Shown: in pieces, positions 42,204-52,191 of the stretch | How positions within the stretch are numbered: position 1 is the first letter of the stretch | Layout of the letters: each line of letters opens with the position of its first letter | Made by a program: the position numbers and the translations under genes | Assembly: GCA_013151235.1 (NCBI GenBank) | Contig: JAADIO010000039.1 | Coordinates: 1-52,232, forward strand | Direction of reading: 5' to 3' | DNA length: 52,232 nt | Source of the DNA: Deltaproteobacteria bacterium | GTDB lineage: Bacteria; CG2-30-53-67 | Notes under the pieces: generated by a model | Told to the model about the DNA's origin: nothing | The model's database searches: none | What the model saw: only the letters and a program-made list of their open reading frames with translations

Positions 42204-43967
42204 ATGGCATTAGATCCGACAAAACACGCCGATTGGGAAATCGCACAGGAAGCGGAATCCCGGATGAAGACCGTCTATCAGCTGGCCGAGGAGTTGGGGC
42301 TGGAAAAAGAGGAACTGCTTCCTCACGGGCATTATGTGGCCAAGGTTGACTTTGCCGGGGTGACCCGGCGTCTGGCCGACCGTCCCAACGGGAAGTATGT
42401 GGATGTGACGGCGATTACGCCGACGCCTTTGGGAGAAGGAAAGTCGACCTCCACCATGGGGCTGGTGCAGGGGCTGGGCAAACGGGGGAAGAGTGTTACT
42501 GCAGCGATCCGACAACCTTCCGGCGGACCGACGATGAACATCAAGGGGTCCGCCGCCGGCGGAGGCCTTTCCCAGTGCATTCCGTTGACCCCCTTTTCCC
42601 TGGGGTTGACGGGAGACATCAATGCCATCATGAATGCCCACAATCTGGCCATGGTGGCGCTCACCGCACGAATGCAGCATGAGTTCAATTACGACGACGC
42701 GATCCTTGCTACGAAGAACCTGAAGCGTCTCAATATCGACCCCAACAATGTGGAGATGGGATGGATCATTGATTTCTGCGCCCAGTCCCTCCGGCATATC
42801 ATCATCGGGATGGGGGGGAAGATGGATGGGTTCATGATGCCCTCCAAGTTCGGTATCGCCGTCTCGTCCGAGATCATGGCGATCCTCGCCGTGGCAAACG
42901 ACCTCAAGGACATGCGGGAACGGATGGGGAAAATCGTTGTTGCCTACAGCAAGAGCGGCGATCCCGTAACCACGGCCGACCTCGAGGTGGATGGTGCCAT
43001 GACGGCCTGGATGGTGGAGGCGCTCAACCCGAATCTGCTTCAGACCCTCGAAGGACAGCCGGTCTTCGTTCATGCCGGTCCCTTTGCAAACATCGCGATC
43101 GGTCAGTCCTCGATCATTGCCGACCGGGTCGGTTTGAAGTTGGGGGACTATCACGTCACGGAATCGGGTTTCGGCGCCGACATCGGATTCGAAAAATTCT
43201 GGAATCTGAAATGCCGTTTCTCCGGCCTGAAACCAAATGCTGCTGTTGTGGTGGCCACGATCCGGGCGCTCAAGTGCCACGGAGGGGCCCCCATCCCGGT
43301 CCCGGGCCGTCCCATGCCGGAAGAGTACTCGGGGGAGAATGTCGGCTGGGTTGAAAAAGGGTGTGAGAACCTGGTACACCACATCAAGAATGTCAAACAG
43401 GCGGGGATCAATCCAGTGGTCTGTATCAATGCCTTTTACACCGATACCGACAATGAGATCAACGCGGTGCGGCGGCTCGCGGAAGCCGCCGGTGCCCGGG
43501 TGGCTCTTTCCCGCCATTGGGAACATGGCGGCGACGGCGCCCTCGAATTTGCCGATGCAGTGGTGGATGCCTGTAATGAGCCGAATGATTTTCAGTTTCT
43601 CTATGACCTGAAGACTCCGCTGCGCACCCGTATCGAAATGATTGCGGAGCATGTCTACGGCGCCGACGGGGTGGAATACTCTCCCGGGGCTCTCTCCAAG
43701 GCAAAGCGGATCGAAGCGGATCCGGAACTCTCGAAACTGGGCACCTGCATGGTGAAGACGCATCTGAGTCTTTCCGACAACCCCATGATTAAGGGGGTGC
43801 CCAAGGCGTGGAAACTTTCCGTCCAGGATATCCTGACTTACGGAGGCGCCGGTTTTGTCGTGCCCGTGGCGGGGACGATCAGTCTCATGCCCGGGACGGC
43901 CTCGGATCCGGCCTATCGCCGTGTGGATGTGGATGTAGAGAGCGGGAAGGTAACGGGTCTTTTTTAA
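42204..43967 (+). CDS. fhs: Formate-tetrahydrofolate ligase
   Basis: A 587-residue ATP-dependent enzyme making 10-formyl-THF from formate. The P-loop-like motif [11 protein letters not shown] (73-82) is present, followed by [19 protein letters not shown] (in parts), [20 protein letters not shown] and [13 protein letters not shown]. It is slightly longer than the common 555-560 residues through an N-terminal extension. It takes formate from the FDH complex encoded just upstream. The next enzyme, FolD, is not in the window. GGGAGGAG precedes the ATG. Confidence 0.96.
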   Translation: MALDPTKHADWEIAQEAESRMKTVYQLAEELGLEKEELLPHGHYVAKVDFAGVTRRLADRPNGKYVDVTAITPTPLGEGKSTSTMGLVQGLGKRGKSVTAAIRQPSGGPTMNIKGSAAGGGLSQCIPLTPFSLGLTGDINAIMNAHNLAMVALTARMQHEFNYDDAILATKNLKRLNIDPNNVEMGWIIDFCAQSLRHIIIGMGGKMDGFMMPSKFGIAVSSEIMAILAVANDLKDMRERMGKIVVAYSKSGDPVTTADLEVDGAMTAWMVEALNPNLLQTLEGQPVFVHAGPFANIAIGQSSIIADRVGLKLGDYHVTESGFGADIGFEKFWNLKCRFSGLKPNAAVVVATIRALKCHGGAPIPVPGRPMPEEYSGENVGWVEKGCENLVHHIKNVKQAGINPVVCINAFYTDTDNEINAVRRLAEAAGARVALSRHWEHGGDGALEFADAVVDACNEPNDFQFLYDLKTPLRTRIEMIAEHVYGADGVEYSPGALSKAKRIEADPELSKLGTCMVKTHLSLSDNPMIKGVPKAWKLSVQDILTYGGAGFVVPVAGTISLMPGTASDPAYRRVDVDVESGKVTGLF

Positions 43968-43995
43968 GAGGGATTGAGTATCCTACCGGGAATTT

Positions 43996-44289
43996 ATGAT
44001 GAGGGATCGATCTTTTGACGCAGGCAGGGAAAGCCGGGGGGTGTTGCTGCCCCTCGGCGTCCTGATCCTTGCGGGAATTGCGGGGAACCTGATTGCCCGG
44101 GCCATGGGGATGTTGGTGCCGGGAGGGGTTTTGCATGACCTGTTGGTCTCGGGATTCCGTTTCGGGATTGATCCGCCCTGGACACTCAATCTTGCCGTAT
44201 TCTCCCTGAGTTTCGGGTTTTCTCTGAACCTGACCTTTACGGGTGTCCTTATGATGATCTTGTTTCTCTTCTTGTACAAGAAGGCTTGA
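43996..44289 (+). CDS. Small membrane protein, DUF4321-like
   Basis: A 97-residue protein with two or three hydrophobic segments (about 15-37, 62-80 and 80-95). The segment GIDPPWTLNLAVFSLSFGFSLNL, given as GIDPPWTLNLAV plus SFGFSLNL, has the FGLDPPLTLDL-type signature of DUF4321 proteins of unknown function. It starts 29 bases after fhs and may be cotranscribed. No catalytic residues are apparent. Confidence 0.65.
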   Translation: MMRDRSFDAGRESRGVLLPLGVLILAGIAGNLIARAMGMLVPGGVLHDLLVSGFRFGIDPPWTLNLAVFSLSFGFSLNLTFTGVLMMILFLFLYKKA

Positions 44290-44336
44290 CGATCTGCAGG
44301 TTGGTTCTCTGATTTTTAGCGGGTGTTCTTTCTATT

Positions 44337-45401
44337 ATGGCTGTCCATCCTTTTCTTCGAGGTTTCTTTTTTTCTTTTTTCCTGCTCGTTCTTTCGTCGT
44401 GGATCCTGCCGCCGGTCGTCCGGGCCGATGTTACGATCGAGTTTGTCCTCGATGGCTCCGGGTCGATGTGGGGGCAGCTCTATGACCAGTACAAGATTGT
44501 GATCCTGAAACAGGGGATGGAAAGTTTCCTGGAGAAGGCTCCCGACGACCTGCGGATCGGCATTCGCGCCTTCGGCCTCAGCGGGGAAGAGGGGTGCAGC
44601 AACACGCGTCTTCTCCTGCCGCCGACGATGAACGCCTATCCCGAGGTGATCCAGGCGGTGAAAAAGATGAACCCGTCGGGGCAGGCACCGATCATTTTTG
44701 CGCTTCGAAAGGGGCTAAAAGACCTGAAAGGGGCTGAAGGGAAAAAACTCCTGATCCTGATTGCGGATGGGCGGGACACTTGTGAAGCCGACAGCCTTGG
44801 GGCGGTGGAAAAGCTTTCCCAGGCCCTCTCCGGCGTGGAGATCCATGTGATCGGTCTGGGCCTTCCGGCCGGGGAAGACCGGACGGAGTTAAAACTCCTT
44901 GCCGCCAAGGCAAACGGAAATTATTATAATGTCTCCAACAGCAGTCAATTAAAGCGGCGGGTCTCCGGGATTGTCGGACAAACAATCCGGGAGGAGAAGG
45001 AACGTCTCCGGCTGCTTGCCGAGGAGAAGGTCCGGCAGGCCACCCTGGCCGAAAAGACCCGGCTGGTCGTGGAATTCGTCAGTCATGTTCCCGGATTCTT
45101 CTGCAGCGGGATCCGTCTGCTCGATCTGCAGATCGACGGGAAACCGGTCAAAGCTTCGGGGATGACCGGGATCGGCTGTACGGACCGGGTTCGACTCTAC
45201 GATCGTCCACTGGCCGCGGGAGACCATACGATCCTCCTGCAATACGAAAAGGACAATCACGGTGATTTTCTTAAAAGTCGCCCGGAATCATTTTCCGTGA
45301 ACGTGACCTCCGGCAAAACGACCCGGCTGGAATGCCGTACGGCCGGTCACCTTCTCTATTGGGGGCTCGACTTTTCCGTAGAGGAGGTTGACTCGCCCTG
45401 A
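44337..45401 (+). CDS. Exported von Willebrand factor A-domain protein
   Basis: A 354-residue protein with a signal peptide (about 1-30). A VWA domain follows (about 33-225) whose metal-ion site DGSGS is at residues 39-43, with the threonine/aspartate positions in SGQAPI and IADGRD. A helical, charged linker (225-250) and a C-terminal beta-rich part (250-350) follow. Such proteins bind partners through a metal site. The gene sits between C1 genes and RACo without an obvious functional tie. Confidence 0.8.
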   Translation: MAVHPFLRGFFFSFFLLVLSSWILPPVVRADVTIEFVLDGSGSMWGQLYDQYKIVILKQGMESFLEKAPDDLRIGIRAFGLSGEEGCSNTRLLLPPTMNAYPEVIQAVKKMNPSGQAPIIFALRKGLKDLKGAEGKKLLILIADGRDTCEADSLGAVEKLSQALSGVEIHVIGLGLPAGEDRTELKLLAAKANGNYYNVSNSSQLKRRVSGIVGQTIREEKERLRLLAEEKVRQATLAEKTRLVVEFVSHVPGFFCSGIRLLDLQIDGKPVKASGMTGIGCTDRVRLYDRPLAAGDHTILLQYEKDNHGDFLKSRPESFSVNVTSGKTTRLECRTAGHLLYWGLDFSVEEVDSP

Positions 45402-45452
45402 AGAGGGCCGGGCTGCCGGCTTCTGTTGCGTCCCCGAAGGGGCCCATCTGTG

Positions 45453-47369
45453 ATGAAACTCTGCAAGGTCAAATTCTTTCCCAGTGAACGGAGCATCTCC
45501 GTTCGTGTCGGTTCCACCCTTCTCAAGGCGGCCTCCATGGCCGGGGTTCATATCAACGCTTCCTGCGGCGGTGCGGGGACCTGCGGAAAGTGCCGTGCCG
45601 TGATCCGGGAAGGGGACTATCGGACGGAATCGAGCATCCATCTGCCGGAGGAAGACCGTGCAGAAGGCTATGTCCTTTCCTGTCTGACCGTGATCGAAGG
45701 GGATTGCGAGGTTGAGATTCCGAAAGAGGCACAGCGGGGTGAAGGTACGCAGGTGGCGACGGGGATCCCCGGGATGGAATTGCTCAAAATCGGGGAACGG
45801 GAGATCCGTCCCCGGACCAAGAAGGTACACTTCAGGATTTCCCCGCCGACGCTTGATGACAATATATCCGACTGGGCCCGCCTGCGGCGTGATCTGAACA
45901 ATGCCGGTTATGGCGGGCTACCGGTTACCTGCGGCTTGTCGGTGTTGCAGAAGATGGGGCGTGTCCTGCGGGAAAGTCACTGGGACGTAACGGTGACGCT
46001 CCTCTGGAGCCAGGTGGAACTGGAGGTTATGGACATTGAACCGGGCGATGTGACACAGTCCCGTTACGGGCTGGCCATCGATGTGGGAACGACGACGGTC
46101 GTGGCTTACCTGGTTCACCTCAACACCGGTGAGGTGATTGACGTCGAATCGGACCTGAATGCCCAGATCCGATGCGGGGAGGATGTTATCTCCCGGATTG
46201 TCTATGCCACGGAGGTGGGGACGGTGGAGGAGGTCCACGGTCTTGTGATCGAGACCATCAGCGGCCTGGTCCGCCGCCTGACCCGGCGTAACGGTATCCG
46301 GTCGGAGGACATCGATTCCGTTGTGGCCGCCGGAAACACGACCATGACCCATCTCCTCTATAATTTGGATCCGCATACCATCCGGGAAGAGCCCTACATC
46401 CCGACGGTGAATCTGTTCCCCGTCATCAAGGCCCGGGAGATCGGGATTCACTCCAATCCGAATGCCAGCATCTATGCCGTGCCCGGGACGGCCAGTTACG
46501 TGGGCGGAGATATCACCGCCGGGGTCCTTGCCTCGGAGATCTACAAGAGTGATGCGTTAACAATCTTTATCGATATCGGGACCAACGGGGAGCTGGTGTT
46601 GGGAAACCGGGAATGGCTGGTCGCTGCCTCCTGCTCCGCCGGCCCGGCCTTTGAGGGAGGCGGAGTGAAGTTCGGCATGCGGGCCTGCCGAGGGGCGATT
46701 GAAGGGGTTCGAATCGATCGGGAGACCTTGGAACCGGAGTGCCATGTTATCGGAGGGGGGGCGCCGGAAGGGATTTGCGGTTCCGGGATGATCGATGTGC
46801 TGGCCGAGATGTGCATGGCCGGGGTGATCGATCCGAAGGGAAATTTCGTCTCCGAGCTTAAGACCGACCGGATTCGTCCGGGAGAGACCGGCCTGGAATA
46901 TGTCCTGGCACGGGAAGCCGAGACGGAGATCGGACGCGACATCGTACTGACGGATTCGGATATCGACAATATCATTCGGACGAAAGGGGCGATCTACGCC
47001 GGATTCCGTACCCTCCTGGGCGAAATGGGTCTTACCTTTGGTGATGTGGAGCGTTTCATCATTGCCGGGGGGTTCGGGAACTATATTGATATCGAGAAGG
47101 CGATCATCATCGGGCTTCTGCCCGACCTGCCGGAAGAACGCTTCCACTTTATCGGTAATTCCTCCATTATCGGTGCTTACCTGGTCCTCCTGTCCAAGGA
47201 GATGCGGCTGGAGGCCGAAGAGATCGCCCGGAAAATGACCTACATTGAACTTTCCGTTTCCCACTCCTTCATGGATGAATACATGTCCGCCCTTTTCCTT
47301 CCTCATACTGATCTTACCGCCTTCCCGACCGTTTCCGAGATTATGCGGCAGAAACGAAAAACCCCGTAA
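45453..47369 (+). CDS. acsV: Reductive activator of corrinoid iron-sulfur protein (RACo)
   Basis: A 638-residue ATP-dependent reductase that restores Co(I) in the corrinoid protein AcsCD. The N-terminal 2Fe-2S ferredoxin domain shows ASCGGAGTCGKCRA and a fourth cysteine in LSCLT. The remainder is a linker plus an ASKHA-type ATPase (DUF4445) with AIDVGTTTVVAYL and FIDIGTNGELVLG as its phosphate-binding loops. ATG 45453 starts the MKLCKVKFFP ferredoxin strand and is preferred to a TTG at 45426. It belongs functionally to acsC, acsD and acsE. Confidence 0.9.
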   Translation: MKLCKVKFFPSERSISVRVGSTLLKAASMAGVHINASCGGAGTCGKCRAVIREGDYRTESSIHLPEEDRAEGYVLSCLTVIEGDCEVEIPKEAQRGEGTQVATGIPGMELLKIGEREIRPRTKKVHFRISPPTLDDNISDWARLRRDLNNAGYGGLPVTCGLSVLQKMGRVLRESHWDVTVTLLWSQVELEVMDIEPGDVTQSRYGLAIDVGTTTVVAYLVHLNTGEVIDVESDLNAQIRCGEDVISRIVYATEVGTVEEVHGLVIETISGLVRRLTRRNGIRSEDIDSVVAAGNTTMTHLLYNLDPHTIREEPYIPTVNLFPVIKAREIGIHSNPNASIYAVPGTASYVGGDITAGVLASEIYKSDALTIFIDIGTNGELVLGNREWLVAASCSAGPAFEGGGVKFGMRACRGAIEGVRIDRETLEPECHVIGGGAPEGICGSGMIDVLAEMCMAGVIDPKGNFVSELKTDRIRPGETGLEYVLAREAETEIGRDIVLTDSDIDNIIRTKGAIYAGFRTLLGEMGLTFGDVERFIIAGGFGNYIDIEKAIIIGLLPDLPEERFHFIGNSSIIGAYLVLLSKEMRLEAEEIARKMTYIELSVSHSFMDEYMSALFLPHTDLTAFPTVSEIMRQKRKTP

Positions 47370-47478
47370 ATCCCTTGTTGCGGCATCCCCGATTCTCCTG
47401 CACGGGAGTTGATTCCCATGCGGCTTTGTGCAATAATCCGGAATTGTTCAGAACCTAGCGGAGACGAGAAGGAATTTT

Positions 47479-48849
47479 ATGAAGCCGAAACTTCTAATCG
47501 TGGACGACGACGAAGGGATCCTCAAGCAGTTGAAGTGGGCTTTTGCCGATGAATATACGATCTTCCTCTCTTCCGACAAGTCGACGGCCCTGGAACTGTT
47601 GGCGGAACAGAAGCCGGACCTTGTGGCCCTGGACCTGGGCCTTTCCCCCCACATGAGCGGCAAGTCCGATGAGGAAGGTCTCGAAATTTTACAGCGGGTG
47701 CTGGAACAGGATCCCCTCACGAAGGCCATTATGATTACGGGGAACGAAGACAAGGCGTGTGCCATCCGTGCCATCCGGATGGGCGCGTACGATTATTATG
47801 CCAAGCCGATTGATATCGAAGAACTCCGGCTGCTTTTGAAACGTGCCCGGCACATCCAGGAACTCGAACGCGAGAACCGGATGATGCAGGAGTCGATGCT
47901 CCGGCAGAAACGATTCGGCGGGATGATCGGCTGCTCACCGGCCATGCAGGAGGTCTATCGCCAGATCGAAGGGGTGGCCGGCAGTAATGTAACCGTCCTG
48001 ATCGAAGGGGAGAGCGGGACCGGCAAGGAGCTGGCCGCCCGGGCGGTCCACGAAAAGAGCGATCGGTCTGCAAAGCCTCTGGTGGTGATCAATTGTGGGG
48101 CGATTCCGGAGAACCTTCTGGAATCGGAACTCTTCGGCCACGAGAAGGGGGCCTTCACCGGTGCGATGTCCTCCAGGGTCGGCAAGTTTGAACAGGCCGA
48201 CGGCGGCAGCATTTTCCTCGACGAGATCGGGGAACTTCCCCTGTCGCTCCAGGTGAAACTCCTTCGCTTCCTGCAGGAACATGAAATCGAACGGGTTGGT
48301 GGAAAACGTCCTGTTCAACTGGACGTCCGGGTCATCGCAGCGACCAACCGGGACCTTGAGGAGGAGGTGGAATCGGGCCGTTTTCGGAAGGACCTCTATT
48401 TCCGGTTGAACGTGGTCCGTATCGTTCTGCCTTTGTTGAAGGATCGGGTAGGGGATCGCCTCCTGCTGGCCAACCATTTTCTGCAGGTCTACCGGGCGGA
48501 ACGGAAAAAGAAAATCAACGGGTTTACCCCGGAGGCGGAGATCGCTTTGAAAACGGCGGAATGGGAGGGGAACGTGCGGGAGCTGGAAAACCGCATCCGC
48601 AAGGCGATTATTGTAACCCAGGGTCCCCTGATCTCGGAACGGGATCTGGATCTTGCCTGCCGTGAGGGAATGGTCCCCCTGCCCTTGAAAGAGGCCCGGG
48701 AGAAACTGGACCGGGAGTATATCCTCCTCGCCCTGAAAAGTTCCCAGGGCAACATCAGCAAGGCGGCCCGGGAGCTGGGGATCAGTCGTGTGACCCTCCA
48801 TGACATGCTGAAAAAATATGGGATTTCCGTCCGGGATGTGGAGTGCTGA
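47479..48849 (+). CDS. prsR: PrsR-like sigma-54 response regulator
   Basis: A 456-residue NtrC-family activator. The receiver has Asp52 in ALDLGLSP, the AAA+ domain has Walker A GESGTGKE, the loop GAFTGA and FLDEIGE, and the C-terminal Fis-type helix-turn-helix covers GNISKAARELGISRVTLHDM. The receiver's QLKWAFADEY and the DEEGLEILQRVLEQDP segment are features of the PEP-CTERM-box regulator PrsR, which controls exopolysaccharide and PEP-CTERM protein genes. Its usual kinase PrsK is not adjacent, so it is an orphan here. Confidence 0.85.
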   Translation: MKPKLLIVDDDEGILKQLKWAFADEYTIFLSSDKSTALELLAEQKPDLVALDLGLSPHMSGKSDEEGLEILQRVLEQDPLTKAIMITGNEDKACAIRAIRMGAYDYYAKPIDIEELRLLLKRARHIQELERENRMMQESMLRQKRFGGMIGCSPAMQEVYRQIEGVAGSNVTVLIEGESGTGKELAARAVHEKSDRSAKPLVVINCGAIPENLLESELFGHEKGAFTGAMSSRVGKFEQADGGSIFLDEIGELPLSLQVKLLRFLQEHEIERVGGKRPVQLDVRVIAATNRDLEEEVESGRFRKDLYFRLNVVRIVLPLLKDRVGDRLLLANHFLQVYRAERKKKINGFTPEAEIALKTAEWEGNVRELENRIRKAIIVTQGPLISERDLDLACREGMVPLPLKEAREKLDREYILLALKSSQGNISKAARELGISRVTLHDMLKKYGISVRDVEC

Positions 48850-48892
48850 TTCTTCCCCGGGACGATGGGGTGAGGGGAGGTTGAGACGAACG

Positions 48893-49738
48893 ATGAAAAC
48901 GATTGAAACCGTATCCGAAATACAGAATGCCGCCCTTTCGTTGCGGGCGGCGGGACGGACCCTCGGTCTGGTTCCCACCATGGGGGCCTTTCATGAAGGG
49001 CACCTTTCCCTCATGCGGGCCGCCCGGGCGGAAAACGACGAGGTGATCGTGAGTCTCTTCGTCAATCCGGCCCAGTTCGGGCCTCGGGAGGACCTGGAAC
49101 GGTATCCCCGGAATCTCGGACGGGATATCGAACTGGCCCAGGGGGAAGGGGTCGACATCCTCTTCCTCCCGCCGGCGGAGGAGGTCTATCCGGAAGGTTT
49201 CTGTACGGAAGTCACGGTGAAGGGGCTGTCCGACCGTCTCTGCGGAGAGAACCGTCCCGGCCATTTTCAGGGGGTGACCACGGTGGTGGCGAAGCTCTTC
49301 CACCTCACTTGCCCGCATCGGGCCTATTTCGGTCTCAAGGATTTTCAGCAGAGCGTGGTGATCCGACGAATGGTGGAGGACCTGAATTTCAACCTTGAGA
49401 TTGTCACCCTCCCCACGGTCCGCGAATCCGACGGGCTGGCCATGAGTTCCCGGAATGCCTATCTTCCGGAAGAGGATCGGAAGGCCGCCCGATGTCTGAA
49501 AGAGGCCCTCGATCTTGCCGCCCATCAGATCGGGGAGGGGGAACGGAACGCCGATACCCTGCGCGGGACGATCCGGGAAAGGCTCGGCCGTGAAAAAGGG
49601 GTGGAGATCGATTATGTTTCGATTGCCGACCCATCGACCCTGCAGGAGGTCTCGGTCCTGTCCGGGGAGACGGTGATCGCTCTCGCGGTACGGATCGGCG
49701 GGACGAGGCTGATCGACAACATGCTGGTTCAACCCTGA
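48893..49738 (+). CDS. panC: Pantothenate synthetase (pantoate-beta-alanine ligase)
   Basis: A 281-residue enzyme condensing pantoate and beta-alanine with ATP. Clear motifs are VPTMGAFHEGHLSLMRAA with the HxGH nucleotide site, LFVNPAQFGPREDLERYPR, FQGVTTVVAKLF, FGLKDFQQ and SDGLAMSSRNAYL with the KMSKS-like loop. The ATG at 48893 is chosen on family alignment. panB is 24 kb upstream in the same window. Confidence 0.95.
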   Translation: MKTIETVSEIQNAALSLRAAGRTLGLVPTMGAFHEGHLSLMRAARAENDEVIVSLFVNPAQFGPREDLERYPRNLGRDIELAQGEGVDILFLPPAEEVYPEGFCTEVTVKGLSDRLCGENRPGHFQGVTTVVAKLFHLTCPHRAYFGLKDFQQSVVIRRMVEDLNFNLEIVTLPTVRESDGLAMSSRNAYLPEEDRKAARCLKEALDLAAHQIGEGERNADTLRGTIRERLGREKGVEIDYVSIADPSTLQEVSVLSGETVIALAVRIGGTRLIDNMLVQP

Positions 49739-49743
49739 GATCA

Positions 49744-50319
49744 TCAAAGAAGGGGAAGGTCCATCCGGGCGAGCATTTCCGCCAATACCGGAAGCGGCAG
49801 TCCCACCACGTTGGTATAACACCCTTCGATTCCTTCCACAAAGAGGATTCCCTTTCCCTGGATTCCATAGGCGCCGGCCTTGTCCATCGGTTCCCCGGTG
49901 GAAACGTACCGTCCGATTTCGTCGTCGGTCAGTTCCCGGAAGTGAACCTGTGTTACTCCCACGGACTGTAAGGAGCGACCCGATGCGGTATCGATGACGG
50001 CGACCCCCGTAATCACCTCATGGATCCTTCCGGAGAGATGTCGGAGAATACGGCGGGCATCCTCACGGTCCCGGGGTTTTCCCAGGATCTCCCCGTCGAG
50101 GACGACGAGGGTGTCCGCACCGATCACGATCCCGTCGTTCAACTTCCCGGCCACATCGCATGCCTTGCCCCGGGCCAGGTTTTGCGCCACCTGCCGTGGC
50201 GGCACCCCCTCCTCCCGAATCTCGGGCAGATGACTTGTGATCACGTCGAAAACAAGGCCGAGCCCTCTCAGGAGTTCCTTCCGCCGGGGGGAGGCCGAGG
50301 CCAGAATGAGCTTTTTCAT
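49744..50319 (-). CDS. maf: Maf-family nucleoside triphosphate pyrophosphatase
   Basis: A 191-residue house-cleaning enzyme that hydrolyses non-canonical or dTTP/UTP-type nucleotides. The N-terminal motif ASASPRRKELL, the central GADTLVV with the metal-binding acid, and GKPRDREDARRILRHLSG are characteristic. The start at 50319 gives the family N-terminus MKKLILASAS; a longer reading from 50367 adds unrelated residues. It converges with panC. Confidence 0.93.
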   Translation of the reverse strand: MKKLILASASPRRKELLRGLGLVFDVITSHLPEIREEGVPPRQVAQNLARGKACDVAGKLNDGIVIGADTLVVLDGEILGKPRDREDARRILRHLSGRIHEVITGVAVIDTASGRSLQSVGVTQVHFRELTDDEIGRYVSTGEPMDKAGAYGIQGKGILFVEGIEGCYTNVVGLPLPVLAEMLARMDLPLL

Positions 50320-50393
50320 GGTGGCAGCGTTCCTTTCCTCTCTGCTTTTGCTCAGACGGAACAGCAAGGAGGGTTATTGTTGGCCCTATGGAG

Positions 50394-51719
50394 TCAATCC
50401 GTTTTCCCTAAACGCATTCGATGATAACGAGCAATCTCCGATATGTGCTGATCGTTGACGCCGGCTTTCCTGGCAAACTCCGGCCATCCTTCCACGGCCC
50501 CGCGTACTTCACGGATGATTTTCAAAGGTTTTGGAATGCTGATCGATTCCCCTACAGTGAGAAGGTCCTCCGACACAAAGTGGTCACGTTTTCCGTTGAT
50601 GCTCATTTGATGCTGGTGGGTCCATTTGCCGGACGGATTGTGTGCATAAATGACATCAAAGGCCGGTGATAATTTCCACCGGCCGTCATCATTCATCAGA
50701 AAAGAAATATTCTTTGTGTGATCATCCTGATTGCGGGCGATCACATTAAAGACCATCCTCCGGTATTGTTGTATGGCGTCGGCTCTGCTTAATCGCAGTT
50801 TCCTCATCACTGCAAAAGCCTGTTCGTAACCATAAGCACCGGCAACCTTAAAGTCATAATGGGCCAGGCCGCACAACGACTGCATATGTATTTTCTCGCC
50901 GTTTTGGCGATCAAACCGTTTGGTCAGAAAGTGCGCCCGCCCGTTTTCCTCCAACAGACGGCACTCGGTCATATGAATACCGGCGGCTTTGGCCATCAAA
51001 TAATAGGCATATTCGATGCGGCCGTATCCTTTGGGTTCCCCAAGCTCGAGATCACGGACGTCATCGAATTTCAGTATCCAATAATCATAGCCATCCGGCA
51101 CATCTGCCTGCCCGGACACGACCTTCCCGGTCCTGTCATCCATGGCGATGACGGCTTTGGGACGTGCGCCACCCGCGGAAGTGCCGACACGGAGGATATC
51201 CATGATGGCTTCAGCGTTCTCCTTTTCGGTATTCCCGATCCCGACATCAAGAGTGAATCGGCGGGACATGACCTCTTGCGCTAAATCAACAAGTTCTGCA
51301 ATTTCCACGGGAACCGAACGATCCAGAGACCGGTTTACGGGGGGAGAAAACTCCAGGGCTCCCATGCCTCGCCTTCCGGTATAACAAAGACGTTCAACCG
51401 GGCTAAAGCTGTCTGCATCACGTCCGCTTCGAGCGAGCCAGGCATCAATCATCGCGTTCCCGAACTTATCGGGCAGTGCGTCGGCGAGTAATCCGGGCAG
51501 TCCCAGAAAGGTCTCCTTGTTCAGGCCGGGGAATGAAAAAACCCCATCACTCTTTTTTGCATCATCCAATCCCATATGTATGGGAGAGAGATCGAGTCCC
51601 TTTTTCAGGAAAGCGGGATCGTATTCAAAGACAGCATAGCCGCGGTCATTGAGCCATGAAACTGCCCCCACTTCTTCACCCCAAAGCTTGACGATTGCCG
51701 TGTCAACCCGATCTACCAT
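50394..51719 (-). CDS. hipA: HipA-like serine/threonine kinase toxin
   Basis: A 441-residue kinase of the HipA family. The N-terminal subdomain includes FEYDPAFLKKG and the family segment FSFPGLNKETFLGLPGLLADALPD, shown as its parts FLGLPGLLADALPD. The catalytic loop is RNQDDHTKN and the metal-binding motif is SPAFDVIYAH. HipA toxins phosphorylate glutamyl-tRNA synthetase or other targets. It overlaps hipB by seven bases. All key residues look intact. Confidence 0.9.
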   Translation of the reverse strand: MVDRVDTAIVKLWGEEVGAVSWLNDRGYAVFEYDPAFLKKGLDLSPIHMGLDDAKKSDGVFSFPGLNKETFLGLPGLLADALPDKFGNAMIDAWLARSGRDADSFSPVERLCYTGRRGMGALEFSPPVNRSLDRSVPVEIAELVDLAQEVMSRRFTLDVGIGNTEKENAEAIMDILRVGTSAGGARPKAVIAMDDRTGKVVSGQADVPDGYDYWILKFDDVRDLELGEPKGYGRIEYAYYLMAKAAGIHMTECRLLEENGRAHFLTKRFDRQNGEKIHMQSLCGLAHYDFKVAGAYGYEQAFAVMRKLRLSRADAIQQYRRMVFNVIARNQDDHTKNISFLMNDDGRWKLSPAFDVIYAHNPSGKWTHQHQMSINGKRDHFVSEDLLTVGESISIPKPLKIIREVRGAVEGWPEFARKAGVNDQHISEIARYHRMRLGKTD

Positions 51720-52045
51720 TCCGTGTTCTCCCGGGAGCCGCGTTTGATCCGTTTCCCGGATGCCCTCCGTCGCTTAATACCCTTCTGTTTGGCCAGCTGT
51801 AATGGACTAATTGAGACCTCCGGAATAAAGCTGTCTAATGTATCCAGTGCTCCCAGTTCCCGGAGGACCGTGATGAGAGTCATCAATTTCCCTTTTCCTG
51901 ATTCAAGAGACTTGATGGTGTTGAGCGACAGGGCGGTCGCTTGCGACAACTGCTGCTGTGTTATGTTTTTGCGCAGGCGAAGAGACTTGATGCGACGGCC
52001 GATCTCGGTCTCGATCCCCCTGTCCGTCATTGAATAATAATCCAT
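51713..52045 (-). CDS. hipB: HipB-like antitoxin with Xre-type helix-turn-helix
   Basis: A 110-residue DNA-binding antitoxin. The Xre helix-turn-helix spans about residues 14-68, with ITQQQLSQATALSLNTIKSL as the recognition part. The C-terminal tail is rich in lysine and arginine (KRRRASGKRIKRGSR). It starts after AGGAGG on the minus strand. It would repress its own promoter and neutralise HipA. Confidence 0.88.
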   Translation of the reverse strand: MDYYSMTDRGIETEIGRRIKSLRLRKNITQQQLSQATALSLNTIKSLESGKGKLMTLITVLRELGALDTLDSFIPEVSISPLQLAKQKGIKRRRASGKRIKRGSRENTEW

Positions 52046-52062
52046 AATAGCCTCCTGTTGGG

Positions 52063-52101
52063 CTATTAATAGGCATAATATGATAAAAAGCCTTATTAAA
52101 G
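52063..52101 (-). promoter_or_regulatory. Candidate HipB operator region
   Basis: The perfect palindrome CTATTAATAG (52063-52072) and a related CTTATTAAAG (52092-52101) lie 29 bases apart in an AT-rich stretch just upstream of hipB. Spacing and position fit autoregulation by the antitoxin, but no clear -35/-10 pair stands out. Confidence 0.45.
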
Positions 52102-52141
52102 GTTATTATACGTAGACAATAAAATATGTCAAGTCAAAACA

Positions 52142-52191
52142 TGATGGTGTCGTAAAAAGTCGTTTTTCGGATTCCGTTCATGGTTCGACAG
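52142..52191 (+). repeat. MITE-like repeat, copy 4 (one half only)
   Basis: The terminal repeat TGATGGTGTCGTAAAAAGTC is intact and is followed by TTCATGGTTCGACAG. The other half is replaced by the 41-bp end repeat, as in copy 1 in mirror image. Confidence 0.8.
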
